DNA from: CAWDPQ01 sp049642465
GTDB lineage: Bacteria > Acidobacteriota > Vicinamibacteria > Vicinamibacterales > 2-12-FULL-66-21
DNA length: 56,146 nucleotides
Assembly: GCA_049642465.1 (NCBI GenBank)
Contig: JBAROV010000210.1
Coordinates: forward strand, 1 to 56,146
Direction: 5' to 3'
Positions within the stretch are counted from its first letter, which is position 1. Each line of letters opens with the position of its first letter. The notes beneath the pieces were generated by a model. That model searched no databases, was not told where the DNA came from, and saw only the letters and a list, made by a program, of their open reading frames with translations. Below are positions 32,070-41,012 of the stretch, in pieces. The position numbers were made by a program, and so were the translations under genes.

Positions 32070-33566
32070 ATGGCCCAGGGGCTCAACGGCAGGGCCGGTG
32101 TCGAGTGCGAGCGCGACCTGTGCGTCCGGATGCGCGACGGGGTAATGCTCCGGACGGATGTCTATCGGCCGGCGCGGCATGCTGCGTATCCAGTACTGCT
32201 GCTACGGTCTATCGCCGGCGGCAACGATCCGCTGGTTCCGCTGGCGCAAGGACTCGCGTGCCGAGGCTATGCCGTTGTCGTTCAGAGCGTTCGTGGGTGC
32301 AACGGTTCCGGCGGCGTGTTCGAGCCGTTCGTCTATGAGAGCTGCGATGGGAGCGATACCGTGGACTGGCTGGTGAAGGCCACGTGGTCCGATGGCAGAG
32401 TGGGACTCCTCGGAATCGCTTATTCGACATTTTGCAACTATGCGATCGCCGGGAACGCGGCGCTTGGGCCGCATATCAAGTGCGCCGTGTGCTGCAGCGA
32501 GATCGTAGATCCATTCCACGTGATGTACCGGGGCGGCGTACCGGTGCTTCAGTGGGCGCACCACCTTTCCAGCCGCGCTCCGCAAGACGGCCATTATTTG
32601 CGAGAGTGTCTGGAGCACCGTACCTACGACGCCTACTGGAAGAATCGAAGCCTCGGTCTAGCGTTGCGCAGCATCAGCATGCCGACGTTGCACGTCACCG
32701 GCTGGCGCGACTGCCACGTCGAGCAGACGCTGACAGCATATCAAGAGCTCAACCGTCGCGGCGTCGAGCAGCGCCTGATTGTTGGTCCCTGGACCCACGA
32801 GGAATTGTCGGAGCCAGTTGAACCTTCCGGAGCCACTTCTCTTCCAGGTTCGATCGACCCACTCGCGGCGACGATCGCTGCGTGGATCGACCGACACATG
32901 CGGTGCGGTGGCGTGCCGATCGGACCGCCTGTTCGATTTTTCGTGATGGGGAAGAATGAATGGACGAACCAGCCGAGTTGGATACCGCCGGCCGTCACGT
33001 GGAAAAAGTACCACCTGGCAGGCTCCGGGAGACTGAGCGCGGAACCGCCAGAGTTGCCTCTCGCGGAGCCGCTCACCTGCCAGACTGGCGAGCCGCTTCG
33101 GGAAACGGGTACCCCGCGGTTCGATATGGTGTCGTATGCCACCGAAGCACTCACAACTCCGCTGCTGACGGCCGGTTCCATTTCCGCGGTCCTGGTGGTC
33201 AGTACGTCCGAGTGCGACGCTGACATCGCCGTGACGTTAGTCGATGAAGCGCCTGACGGGCAGCGAACGTCGATTGTCGACGGCATCGTTCGGCTGTCGT
33301 ATCGCGAGTCCGCGCTTCGTCGGCTCCCGACCGTGCCTCGCATCAGATACAAGGTCAATGTCCCGTTGGGCACCGTCGCGCACGAGTTCGGCGCCAACCA
33401 CCGTATTCGTCTCAATCTCACCGCAATCAGCGCACCCACGCAGCTCTCGACTTCGGCCGGATCCGCAGAGCATACGCTGCACATGGGCGGGGTGTATCCG
33501 TCGTATGTGCGGCTGCCGGTGTGGACCGAGTCTGGTGGGGAGCGCACTTCAACCACGGGGTACTGA
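32070..33566 (+). CDS. CocE/NonD (S15-like) hydrolase homologue lacking the nucleophile Ser
   Basis: A 498-residue protein starting at the ATG at 32070 behind GGGAGGAG. The alpha/beta-hydrolase part has LRTDVYRPAR, YAVVVQSVRGCNGSGGVFEP, and the nucleophile elbow GRVGLLGIAYSTF, where the family has G-x-S-Y-x-G; the Ser position is Ala117. The Asp (HVTGWRD) and His (GPWTHEE) regions are kept. The C-terminal jelly-roll domain (after about residue 320) is present. CocE-like enzymes cut esters or X-Pro dipeptides. Here catalysis by the usual triad is not possible unless Ser119 takes over. It overlaps the next gene by 1 bp (TGATG). Confidence 0.85.
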   Translation: MAQGLNGRAGVECERDLCVRMRDGVMLRTDVYRPARHAAYPVLLLRSIAGGNDPLVPLAQGLACRGYAVVVQSVRGCNGSGGVFEPFVYESCDGSDTVDWLVKATWSDGRVGLLGIAYSTFCNYAIAGNAALGPHIKCAVCCSEIVDPFHVMYRGGVPVLQWAHHLSSRAPQDGHYLRECLEHRTYDAYWKNRSLGLALRSISMPTLHVTGWRDCHVEQTLTAYQELNRRGVEQRLIVGPWTHEELSEPVEPSGATSLPGSIDPLAATIAAWIDRHMRCGGVPIGPPVRFFVMGKNEWTNQPSWIPPAVTWKKYHLAGSGRLSAEPPELPLAEPLTCQTGEPLRETGTPRFDMVSYATEALTTPLLTAGSISAVLVVSTSECDADIAVTLVDEAPDGQRTSIVDGIVRLSYRESALRRLPTVPRIRYKVNVPLGTVAHEFGANHRIRLNLTAISAPTQLSTSAGSAEHTLHMGGVYPSYVRLPVWTESGGERTSTTGY

Positions 33567-34582
33567 TGACCACGAGCAAAGCGCCAACCGTGTTGCTGAT
33601 CTTCGATATGGAAGGCGTGACCGGAATCGAAGAAGTGGACGCCGTGTCCAGTGGAAGCGCCCTCTACACTGCTGGCAGGGCGTGTCTGACGGAGGACGTG
33701 AATGCGGCTATCCGCGGGCTGAAGGAGGGCGGCGCCGGCGCAATCTGGGTGCAGGACGGTCACGGATCCGGAAACGCCGCCGAACCCGACATCATCGTGT
33801 CGGATCTCGACGGTCGCGCTACGGTCGACGTTCGGCGGTCGGCGTACACACCATACACCACGGGCATCGATGCGTCTTTCGACGCGATCGTGCTCATCGG
33901 AATGCATGCCGGCCCCGATCAAGACGGCTTCATGGCCCACCTGCATGCCCCCGAAGCGGTCAGATACACCGTGAACGGCGTCGACTGCACCGAAACCCAT
34001 CTCTACGCCGCGTCAGCCGGACGGTGGGGAATTCCGTTGCTGCTCGTGACCGGCGATGACGTCCTCGAGAGCAGGGTGACCGTTGACTTTCCCGGATTGG
34101 AGTACGTCCGTGTAAAAAAAGCCTGCGGCAGAAGTCGTGCGGAGTCGCTGCCCCCCTCCGACGCGCACCGCTTAATTGAGGCCGGGTGTGTCCGGGGCAT
34201 GCGGTCGTATATGGCAGGCAGAACGCGGCCGCTGTACTTCCCCGGACCCTATCGGTTCGAGATTGAATGGCAGAACCACCAGCAAGCCGAGGGAGCAGCT
34301 CGCCACCCGGCCGTGAGCAGAGAGGGCGAGAAATCCATCACGTACACGTCGAGCGATCTGGCCGAGGGGATCGACACCAGCCTGCGCTTGTTTACGCTGG
34401 CGTGGGACGGCGGCGCCGTCCTTCGACGCATGCTCAGCGAGACCGAGGAAGGCGTGCAACTGCTCCAGCGCTGGCGGACGGCCATGCTCGCCAGAATGCT
34501 TCGGTCCGATGCTGCGCCGTCGTTCGTTCAACCTCCGTCCCGACGCAGCGCCGACAACGGTCACTGTTTCGGCCTCCGGTGA
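33566..34582 (+). CDS. M55-family D-aminopeptidase (DppA-like)
   Basis: A 338-residue protein starting at the ATG at 33566 (TGATG overlap with the upstream gene). Metal-binding positions of M55 are visible: IFDMEG (Asp, Glu), VQDGHG (Asp, His), IGMHAGPD (His) and CTETHLYAAS (Glu). The family is zinc D-aminopeptidases that act on D-amino-acid-containing peptides and form decamers. Its presence suggests that D-residues occur in the product or in its targets, for example after radical SAM epimerisation, or that it handles cell-wall peptides. It overlaps the glycosyltransferase gene by 4 bp. Confidence 0.9.
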   Translation: MTTSKAPTVLLIFDMEGVTGIEEVDAVSSGSALYTAGRACLTEDVNAAIRGLKEGGAGAIWVQDGHGSGNAAEPDIIVSDLDGRATVDVRRSAYTPYTTGIDASFDAIVLIGMHAGPDQDGFMAHLHAPEAVRYTVNGVDCTETHLYAASAGRWGIPLLLVTGDDVLESRVTVDFPGLEYVRVKKACGRSRAESLPPSDAHRLIEAGCVRGMRSYMAGRTRPLYFPGPYRFEIEWQNHQQAEGAARHPAVSREGEKSITYTSSDLAEGIDTSLRLFTLAWDGGAVLRRMLSETEEGVQLLQRWRTAMLARMLRSDAAPSFVQPPSRRSADNGHCFGLR

Positions 34583-36387
34583 CGTTGATGCCGACCGGGA
34601 ATGTCAGCCGGCGGAAAATCGGTATCCTCCAGAACTCCCCAGCGATGCCGGTTCAGACCAGTCGACTCGCATCGCGACTGATGTTCGATCTGCAGAAAAA
34701 CAGCGCAGTCTACGGCATGAAAGTCGTGGTACCGTCGCTGCTGCGGGCATTGTTCAGGCACTCCCGGCAGACGAAGTTCGCGCTGTTCACACGCCCTGGC
34801 CGTGAAGATGACCTGGCGCAACTGATTAACGAGAGCCCGAACGGCGCTGCTTGGGCGGACGTAACGGTTCACAGCCACTTGTCGCTCTTGACCGAGTCCT
34901 GCAGATCCGGCCTCGACGGTTGGTTCGATCCGGCGAGCAATTACCCGTTGGCCGCGTACGTGCGACAGCTATGCAGGGCGTCGTACCCGGTGACTGCGTT
35001 GCATCACACCATCAGTTATCAGTCATACCTTCACAACGTGATTCTTCCGACGCTGCTGGCCGACAGCCGCACTTTCGACTCAATCGTCTGTTCGAGCGCC
35101 GCCGCACGCGCGGCGCTGCTCGCGCTGCACGAACAGGTTGCCGAAGCCACAGAGTCGCGCATCGGGACACGCCTGCAGTATCGAGGCAGACTGGATCTCA
35201 TTCCTCTGGGCGTTGACACGGACGTGTTTCGCCCGCGCGACAAGAAGATCGTGCGGCACGAGCTCGGACTTCCCTCAGCTGCGTGCATCATTCTGTATTT
35301 CGGTCGAGTCTCGCTGCGAGACAAAGGCGATCTCCGTCCCCTCATCAGCGTCTTCGACAGGCTTCGACGATCGGCTGCCCACTACCGACCTTATCTCGTG
35401 ATAGCCGGAGGGCTGAAGGGGAATCTCGCGAACGCGCTCGAACTGCAAATCGCGAATACCGGGCTCGCGGATCACGTCCGGCTGTTTCCCTCGCCGCACG
35501 ACGCACAACTGCTGTACTCCGCGTCGGACATCTTCGTCTCGCCGGCAGAGAACCTGCAGGAGAGTTTCGGGCTAACGATCGTCGAGGCGCTCGCGTCGGG
35601 CGTACCGCAGGTGGTCGCGGATTGGGACGGTTACCGGGATACGGTCAGAGATGGAGAAACCGGTTTCTTGGTGCCCACGCGCTGGGCGGCATGTGATGCG
35701 GATTTATGCGAGCTCGCACCATTGCTACAGGGAGATTTCGAGTACGACCACGGAGTGCTTGCGCAATCGGTGGCGGTGGACACCGACGCGCTCGAGCACT
35801 TTCTGAGAGTTCTCGTCGAAAACGCACCGCTCCGTGCCGCTATGTCGGAGCGATCGCGCGCACGGGCGCTAAACGTCTATGCATGGCCCACGATCGTCGC
35901 TGAATATGAATCGCTCTGGACGGAACTGTCCGCGGCAGCCGCACGATCGACCGAAGGGCCCGTCAAGACGACGGCGTACGTAAAACCCCGGTACATTCTC
36001 GCCTTCCAACACTACGCGAGCGAGCTCGTGTCGGACGAGGCCGTCATCCGGCTCACCGCTGGGGGAAGCGAACTATGCAGGAGAGGACGGAACGCCTTTC
36101 CTCATCTGGAAGACGCCTGTGGACTGATCGACACGGTGCTTCTAACCGAGCTGCTGCGGACGCTGGAGGGTGCCGGCGGTCAGGGACAATCGATCGACGG
36201 ACTCATCATCGGCCTATCCTGCGACGTGCCGTACAAACCTGACGTCGTGAGGCGGCACGTTATGTGGCTGCTCAAGCACGCGCTCATTACCAGCACGGGC
36301 GGGTCGGTTAAGGAGCTTTCGGACAGGACGAATACCGACACGTTCGCCGGGGGCGATGACTACGGTCGAACCGGTTTGAACTACTGA
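34579..36387 (+). CDS. GT4-like glycosyltransferase with C-terminal extension
   Basis: About 602 residues from the GTG at 34579 (GTGA overlap with the M55 stop); the ATG at 34588 is the alternative. The long upstream frame is a shadow of the M55 gene. GT-B fold: the N-terminal half has TALHHTISYQSYLHNVILPT, the C-terminal half has LDLIPLGVDTDVFRPRD, IILYFGRVSLRDKGDLRPLI, and the E-x7-E motif in QESFGLTIVEALASGVPQVV. About 140 extra residues follow (from AYVKPRYILAFQHYASELVS) that are not part of a GT4 enzyme and include RRHVMWLLKHALI, a possible winged-helix or binding module. Last gene of the plus-strand operon. Confidence 0.85.
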   Translation: MTLMPTGNVSRRKIGILQNSPAMPVQTSRLASRLMFDLQKNSAVYGMKVVVPSLLRALFRHSRQTKFALFTRPGREDDLAQLINESPNGAAWADVTVHSHLSLLTESCRSGLDGWFDPASNYPLAAYVRQLCRASYPVTALHHTISYQSYLHNVILPTLLADSRTFDSIVCSSAAARAALLALHEQVAEATESRIGTRLQYRGRLDLIPLGVDTDVFRPRDKKIVRHELGLPSAACIILYFGRVSLRDKGDLRPLISVFDRLRRSAAHYRPYLVIAGGLKGNLANALELQIANTGLADHVRLFPSPHDAQLLYSASDIFVSPAENLQESFGLTIVEALASGVPQVVADWDGYRDTVRDGETGFLVPTRWAACDADLCELAPLLQGDFEYDHGVLAQSVAVDTDALEHFLRVLVENAPLRAAMSERSRARALNVYAWPTIVAEYESLWTELSAAAARSTEGPVKTTAYVKPRYILAFQHYASELVSDEAVIRLTAGGSELCRRGRNAFPHLEDACGLIDTVLLTELLRTLEGAGGQGQSIDGLIIGLSCDVPYKPDVVRRHVMWLLKHALITSTGGSVKELSDRTNTDTFAGGDDYGRTGLNY

Positions 36388-38771
36388 GCCTGCAAAGCGG
36401 TCGCTGCGGCCAATCGCGAGGCCCGCGCCGCCGGTCCGTAGGCCGCGACGAGCGTAACAAGAAGCATCAGCAGCGCGCCGCCGCCGAGCGCTGTCCACCC
36501 TGCGCCGCCGAGTGGACCGAGGACTGATGAAATAAGGCTGCCCAAGCCCGCGACTCCAAGTCCGCCTAGCAGCAGGCCCCAGGCTGCCCATCGAAGGCTC
36601 TGTCCCACGATAAGGCTGCGCACTTGCGTGCTGGTCGCGCCGAGGGCCATTCTGATGGCGATTTCGCGCGCCCGGAGCGACGTCGCGTACGCGATGACGC
36701 CGTACACGCCGAGGGCGGCAAGGCTCAACGCACCCGATCCCAGAATCCCGAGCACCATGGATGCGAGCGCCAGCGGGAAGATCGTCTCCTCGACGACACG
36801 TTCCAGCGTTCGCACGTTGCCCGGCAGCACTGTTGGATTGACAGAGGCGTGCACCTGGCGCAGCGGCCCCGATAGCGCCGCGGGATCTCCTTTCGTCTTG
36901 ACAATGACAAAACGCCGCCTCGTTGGAAACTGCGATTGCGATTGAAAAAGCTGCGGACGCGCCTGTTCCGTCAGCAGGAACTCCTTCGAGTTGTTCACGA
37001 CCCCAATGATGGTCGCGCTGACGGGCGCCGGCGTCAGCAGGCGGATCTGCCTACCGACGACTGGTTCACCGGGCCAGTACGTTTCTGCAAGTTTCCGGTT
37101 AACTACCACGACGGGGGCCGCATCGGACGAATCGGATTCCCGAAAGTCCCGGCCTTCTACGACTGGTATGCCGAGTAGCCCGAAGTAGCCTGGGGTCGTG
37201 CGGATGCGGGAGGCCACCGCTTTCCTGTGACCGTCAACCTCATACGGCTGCTCGAAGAGTTCGAAATTCAGCGGGAGCGGATGCACTGTGACGGCGTCGG
37301 AGACGCCGGGGACCGATGCGACGCGATTCAGCGTTTCGCGATAGAAGCTCGACACCTGGGCGTCAGTCTGATACTGGGATTCCGGCAGCGCCAGCTCGTA
37401 CGTGAGGACGCCGGCCGTCTGAAATCCGCTGTCGGAACTGCGCGTCGACATAAACACGTGCAGGCAGAACAGTGCGCCGCCGAGAAGGAGCGTGGCCACC
37501 GCGATCTGCGACACGGCGAGAAGCGTGCGAATGCGCCTAGTGCGGCGCGACTGTGAGGCGCCGCGGCCGGATGCGTTGAGACTGGACACGAGGTCCACGC
37601 GTGTCGACTCGAATGCCGGGAACCCTGCAAACAGAAGGATACTGAGCAGCGAGATACCCACCGCAAAGGCAACTACCGGCAGATCAACCGCCGGACCCGG
37701 CACACGATAGAAGTCCTCCGGAATCGTCCCTTCGAGCACTCGACCTGCTATCACGCCAGCGGCTATCCCGACGCACGTTCCGAACGCAGCGGGTACGAAG
37801 CTCTCTATCAGACATTGCCGAACGAGCTTCCGACGGGATGCGCCCAGGGCGCCGCGGACGGCGTATTCCTGCGAGCGCGACGTGTTGCGTACGAGGGTAA
37901 GATTCGCGAGGTTCGCGCAAGAGAGAACCAGGATGAACGCGACGGCTGCAACCAGCGCGAACATCATCACCTGTACCTGGTCGTACAGGAAAAGGAGTGC
38001 CCGCCTAAGGGTCACCACCCGAACACCATATCGTTGGTCGGCCGACATCTGCGCCGCCAGCCGATCTGCGATCGTTCGGAACTCTGCGTTCGCCTCCTCG
38101 AGGCTCATGCCGGGCGCGAGCCTTCCGACCACGAGCCACGGACCAGCCGTCGCCCGTTGTGCCGGATCGCTCATCGGACGAGCCGGAATCCACAGCCGGA
38201 TACTGTGCAGCGGGAACACGAAGGTCTCGGGCATTACGCCAACGATTTCGTGAACAACGCCGTCCACGAGCAGCGTCTGTCCCAGAGCGGCCGCGGCGCC
38301 GTGAAAATACTCCTGCCAGAGGCCCCAGCTCAGGACGGCGACCGGCGATCCCGCTTGCGCTTCTTCTGCCGTGAAGCTGCGGCCCAGCAACGGCTGCACG
38401 CCCAGGATCGAGAACATCTCCGGGGACATCCGTGCGATCCGGAATGAGAGGGGTGCCGAGCCGATCTGCGCGCTAACGTCGGAGTAGTAGTACGCGCCGA
38501 GCCGTTCCACAGAACGCGCACTCCGCTGCCAGTCGAGGAATGTCGCGCCCGAGACTCGCAGCTCACCAGCACCGCGTTGAAGGTCTGTCTGCCAGACGTG
38601 GACCAGGGCGTCGGGCTTAGGAAATGGAAGATCGCGAAGCACCAGCGCTCGCATCACTCCGAATGCAGCGGTGTTGACCGCGATGCCGACGCTAAGAATC
38701 GCGACAACAGCCAACGTGAACAGTGGGGAGCTTCGTGTGGAACGAAACGCGACCTTAAGATCGTTTAGCAT
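36381..38771 (-). CDS. ADOP-type ABC permease (MacB/FtsX-like)
   Basis: A 796-residue membrane protein starting MLNDLKVAFRSTRSSPLFTL at 38771. A duplicated MacB_PCD-FtsX arrangement is visible: an N-terminal helix, a large periplasmic domain, a helix bundle (MMFALVAAVAFILVLSCANL, then EYAVRGALGASRRKLVRQCL), a second periplasmic domain, and a C-terminal bundle with REIAIRMALGATSTQVRSL. Such orphan permeases have no ATPase partner next to them and are numerous in Acidobacteriota. The start lies inside the response regulator gene (17-bp overlap), so the two are one operon. The stop overlaps the convergent glycosyltransferase stop. Confidence 0.9.
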   Translation of the reverse strand: MLNDLKVAFRSTRSSPLFTLAVVAILSVGIAVNTAAFGVMRALVLRDLPFPKPDALVHVWQTDLQRGAGELRVSGATFLDWQRSARSVERLGAYYYSDVSAQIGSAPLSFRIARMSPEMFSILGVQPLLGRSFTAEEAQAGSPVAVLSWGLWQEYFHGAAAALGQTLLVDGVVHEIVGVMPETFVFPLHSIRLWIPARPMSDPAQRATAGPWLVVGRLAPGMSLEEANAEFRTIADRLAAQMSADQRYGVRVVTLRRALLFLYDQVQVMMFALVAAVAFILVLSCANLANLTLVRNTSRSQEYAVRGALGASRRKLVRQCLIESFVPAAFGTCVGIAAGVIAGRVLEGTIPEDFYRVPGPAVDLPVVAFAVGISLLSILLFAGFPAFESTRVDLVSSLNASGRGASQSRRTRRIRTLLAVSQIAVATLLLGGALFCLHVFMSTRSSDSGFQTAGVLTYELALPESQYQTDAQVSSFYRETLNRVASVPGVSDAVTVHPLPLNFELFEQPYEVDGHRKAVASRIRTTPGYFGLLGIPVVEGRDFRESDSSDAAPVVVVNRKLAETYWPGEPVVGRQIRLLTPAPVSATIIGVVNNSKEFLLTEQARPQLFQSQSQFPTRRRFVIVKTKGDPAALSGPLRQVHASVNPTVLPGNVRTLERVVEETIFPLALASMVLGILGSGALSLAALGVYGVIAYATSLRAREIAIRMALGATSTQVRSLIVGQSLRWAAWGLLLGGLGVAGLGSLISSVLGPLGGAGWTALGGGALLMLLVTLVAAYGPAARASRLAAATALQAQ

Positions 38772-39678
38772 GATTCGCTCCAACAGCCGCGGAAATGCTC
38801 TGGGCGGCGGAGGCGACGCTTCGCGGATCAGAAGCCTCGGCCCGCAAACGTGCCACCAATGCTCTGACGCCCTCGTTGTGTGGTTGCACGAAGTTCTGTG
38901 TCTCCAGAAAGGTCTCGACGGAGACAGCGTGGTGCTCCGAAAGGAACTCGGGCCCGGCTCTCGCCACGAATGCCTTGAGCGTGCGCCGATCACTGACGTC
39001 GAGCAAGACTTCAGGCGCACAGCCTTCCAAACGTGATTTCAGCAGCGCGCGCAGCGCCCTCGCCAAATCACGGGCGTCCTGTGGCCTTATGCCCATCAGG
39101 CGGCACGCCTCTCCAAGACTCGAGTAGCTGACGCCGACGTGGCGGGACCAGTCCTCCAACGTCTTCAGGTCGTCGTCCGCTCGAATCGCCCTGATGACGT
39201 GCCAAGCCCACCGTTCCGCAGCAGATCGGCGCGCGGCCGAGCCCGTCCCCGCAATCGCAGGGTCGATTCTACTGCTCGGGTATTCGGACACTCCGTGACG
39301 GCACACCGCGTTTCGAGCGAGCGAGACAATCTCTTCAGGCGAATACGGTTTCTCACGCACGTCGTTGGCGCCGAGCTTCATGGCTTCGACTGCAAGCGAA
39401 ACCGACAGGTTCCGGCTGACCAGGACGAAGGCAGCATGATTCGCGGCTTCGACGATACGCCGGACGCCGTCGAAGCCAGAGGCATCCGGCAGTTGCGGTT
39501 CGAGAACAAGGAAGTCGAAGGTCTGCTGGTGAGCCAGATTCTCGGCCTCGGACGCAGTTCCTGCATACGCCACAACGAAGCCTTGCTGAAGCAGCGACGA
39601 TCCCAGCGACTCGCACGTGGAGCTGTCGTCGTCGACAATCATGATGTTCCGACGGACTGCACTATATGCGAATACCAT
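38755..39678 (-). CDS. response regulator with Asp-to-Glu change at the phosphorylation site
   Basis: A 307-residue protein; CAGGAGCGGCACG lies before the ATG at 39678. A receiver domain covers residues about 11-125: acidic pocket IMIVDDDSS (D16-18), the phospho-site strand FDFLVLEPQLPDASG with Glu60 where Asp is expected, the Ser/Thr position LVSRN, and Lys110 in REKPYSP. The C-terminal part (about 160-220, WSRHVGVSYSSLGEACRLMG) is a partial AraC-like helix-turn-helix, followed by about 85 residues of unknown fold. Glu may act as a permanent phospho-mimic. It overlaps and probably controls the ADOP permease gene. Confidence 0.85.
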   Translation of the reverse strand: MVFAYSAVRRNIMIVDDDSSTCESLGSSLLQQGFVVAYAGTASEAENLAHQQTFDFLVLEPQLPDASGFDGVRRIVEAANHAAFVLVSRNLSVSLAVEAMKLGANDVREKPYSPEEIVSLARNAVCRHGVSEYPSSRIDPAIAGTGSAARRSAAERWAWHVIRAIRADDDLKTLEDWSRHVGVSYSSLGEACRLMGIRPQDARDLARALRALLKSRLEGCAPEVLLDVSDRRTLKAFVARAGPEFLSEHHAVSVETFLETQNFVQPHNEGVRALVARLRAEASDPRSVASAAQSISAAVGANHAKRS

Positions 39679-40199
39679 CGTGCCGCTCCTGTGAAGCGGG
39701 TGTCAAGCATCATTGGAACACCTGTTGCCTACGCAAGTCCGCGGGTGATCGAGATCGCTGGCGGCTGAACCGGAGAATGCCGAACGCTATAGAGAACCTG
39801 CGTCGCACGCGCGCGATTCAATGAGGTGACGAGACGATGCCACGCTGACCTCGAGAAAGCAGCTTTGCGCAAGGCCCGAAGCAGACACCAGACCCGTTGA
39901 GTCACCCGTCCGTCGCGGCAGGCGTCGCGCTGCGGCGGCAGCGACATTCGTGCTTTTTTTCGTGCCCGGTCGGGCATGCTCGGTTGCCGGTGCCGCGTTG
40001 TAGCGGCTATTTCTTCTCGCGTACCGCCGACGATTCCTCGTACCATAGATCGGAGTGCCGGGGTCTTCGTCGATAAAAAGTTCTCAGTTCGTGCCGATTC
40101 TTTGACTGAGTGTGAGCTGAAGCGCAAAAACCAACAACGCGCGGTGACCTAGTGAGATCACCGGGCGACAGGGCCCTATGCGGTGGCCTGTTTGTACGA
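39679..40199. other. 521 bp without a gene
   Basis: No credible coding frame. A short inverted repeat TGCCCG-GT-CGGGCA at about 39964-39977 is preceded on the plus strand by a seven-T run, which is the wrong order for a terminator on either strand. It should hold the promoter of the response regulator operon. Confidence 0.4.
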
Positions 40200-40430
40200 A
40201 GCGACGGGTACGCCCTTGTGGTCATGTGCAAGAGGCGCCGGAAGTCGCGATCGAATTGCGCCAACGACCGATACCAGGCCATACGCAATCTGCGCGACTT
40301 GCTCTTCGCAGGCCGCCAATAACCCTACGGCTCGCCGGAGCAGAAAGCCCCAACGCCACTGCTTGAACCGGAAACCTGTTGCGTCGCGTAGCAACCGACC
40401 GAGGTGAGCGCGATTCACGCCGAGAGCGAG
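40200..40430 (-). pseudogene. AraC-family regulator relic
   Basis: The minus strand gives VNRAHLGRLLRDATGFRFKQ and WRWGFLLRRAVGLLAACEEQ, then VAQIAYG, after which the frame shifts. SLAQFDRDFRRLLHMTTRAY follows in another frame. This is the DNA-binding domain of the AraC-type gene at 55679-56146, in the same orientation, with shared DNA such as GCGCCGGAAGTCGCGATCGA. N- and C-termini are lost. About 580 bp further right, to 41012, I see no gene. Confidence 0.72.
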
Positions 40431-41012
40431 AGTGTCGCCTCCGGCGTCACTGAAACGCATTCAGCGGCTTTCCTCACCTGGTTCTCGATGTCGCGCACGG
40501 CTGACGGTCGGAGCGCTGAGTCGGCCGTCATCGGGGACAAGACGCACGAATCGTCAAAGATCCGCACAAAGGAGCAACTTCCTCAAACGGCGAGTTCATC
40601 ACGTCCTGCTCGGAAGGCCAGTCCGTACAATCCAATTCGCGTTCTGTCTGCCCGTTCTCGACGGTAACCGCGTAATCTCAGAGGGTAACGTTCGAGTCGA
40701 GGAAGTCGAACAACGCGCCTCGGCTATCAGTCGGGTCACCCACGTCGGCGGGCCCACGTGGATTCGCTTAGAGCCGTCGCTCGACGGCTCGCCGAGGCGG
40801 TGATCGATCACACGATCGCGCCTCTTGACGGATTTCGCGCGTCACGTTTATGCGTCCAAACTCGAGCGCAGCCGAGTCAGCGCCGTTGTGACCCTCGGCT
40901 CCCAACAAAAATTCCGCAAAATTTTCCCGTTCAAAGTCGATTCCGAGCGACAAGGGTTCTCATCTATGGTCCGTAGGACACCACATACCTGCGAACCTTG
41001 GAGAGTGTCCCA

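Noticed and set aside
39955..39985. Intrinsic terminator at TGCCCGGTCGGGCA with a T-run
   Set aside because: The T-run precedes the hairpin on the plus strand, and on the minus strand the hairpin is followed by A residues.
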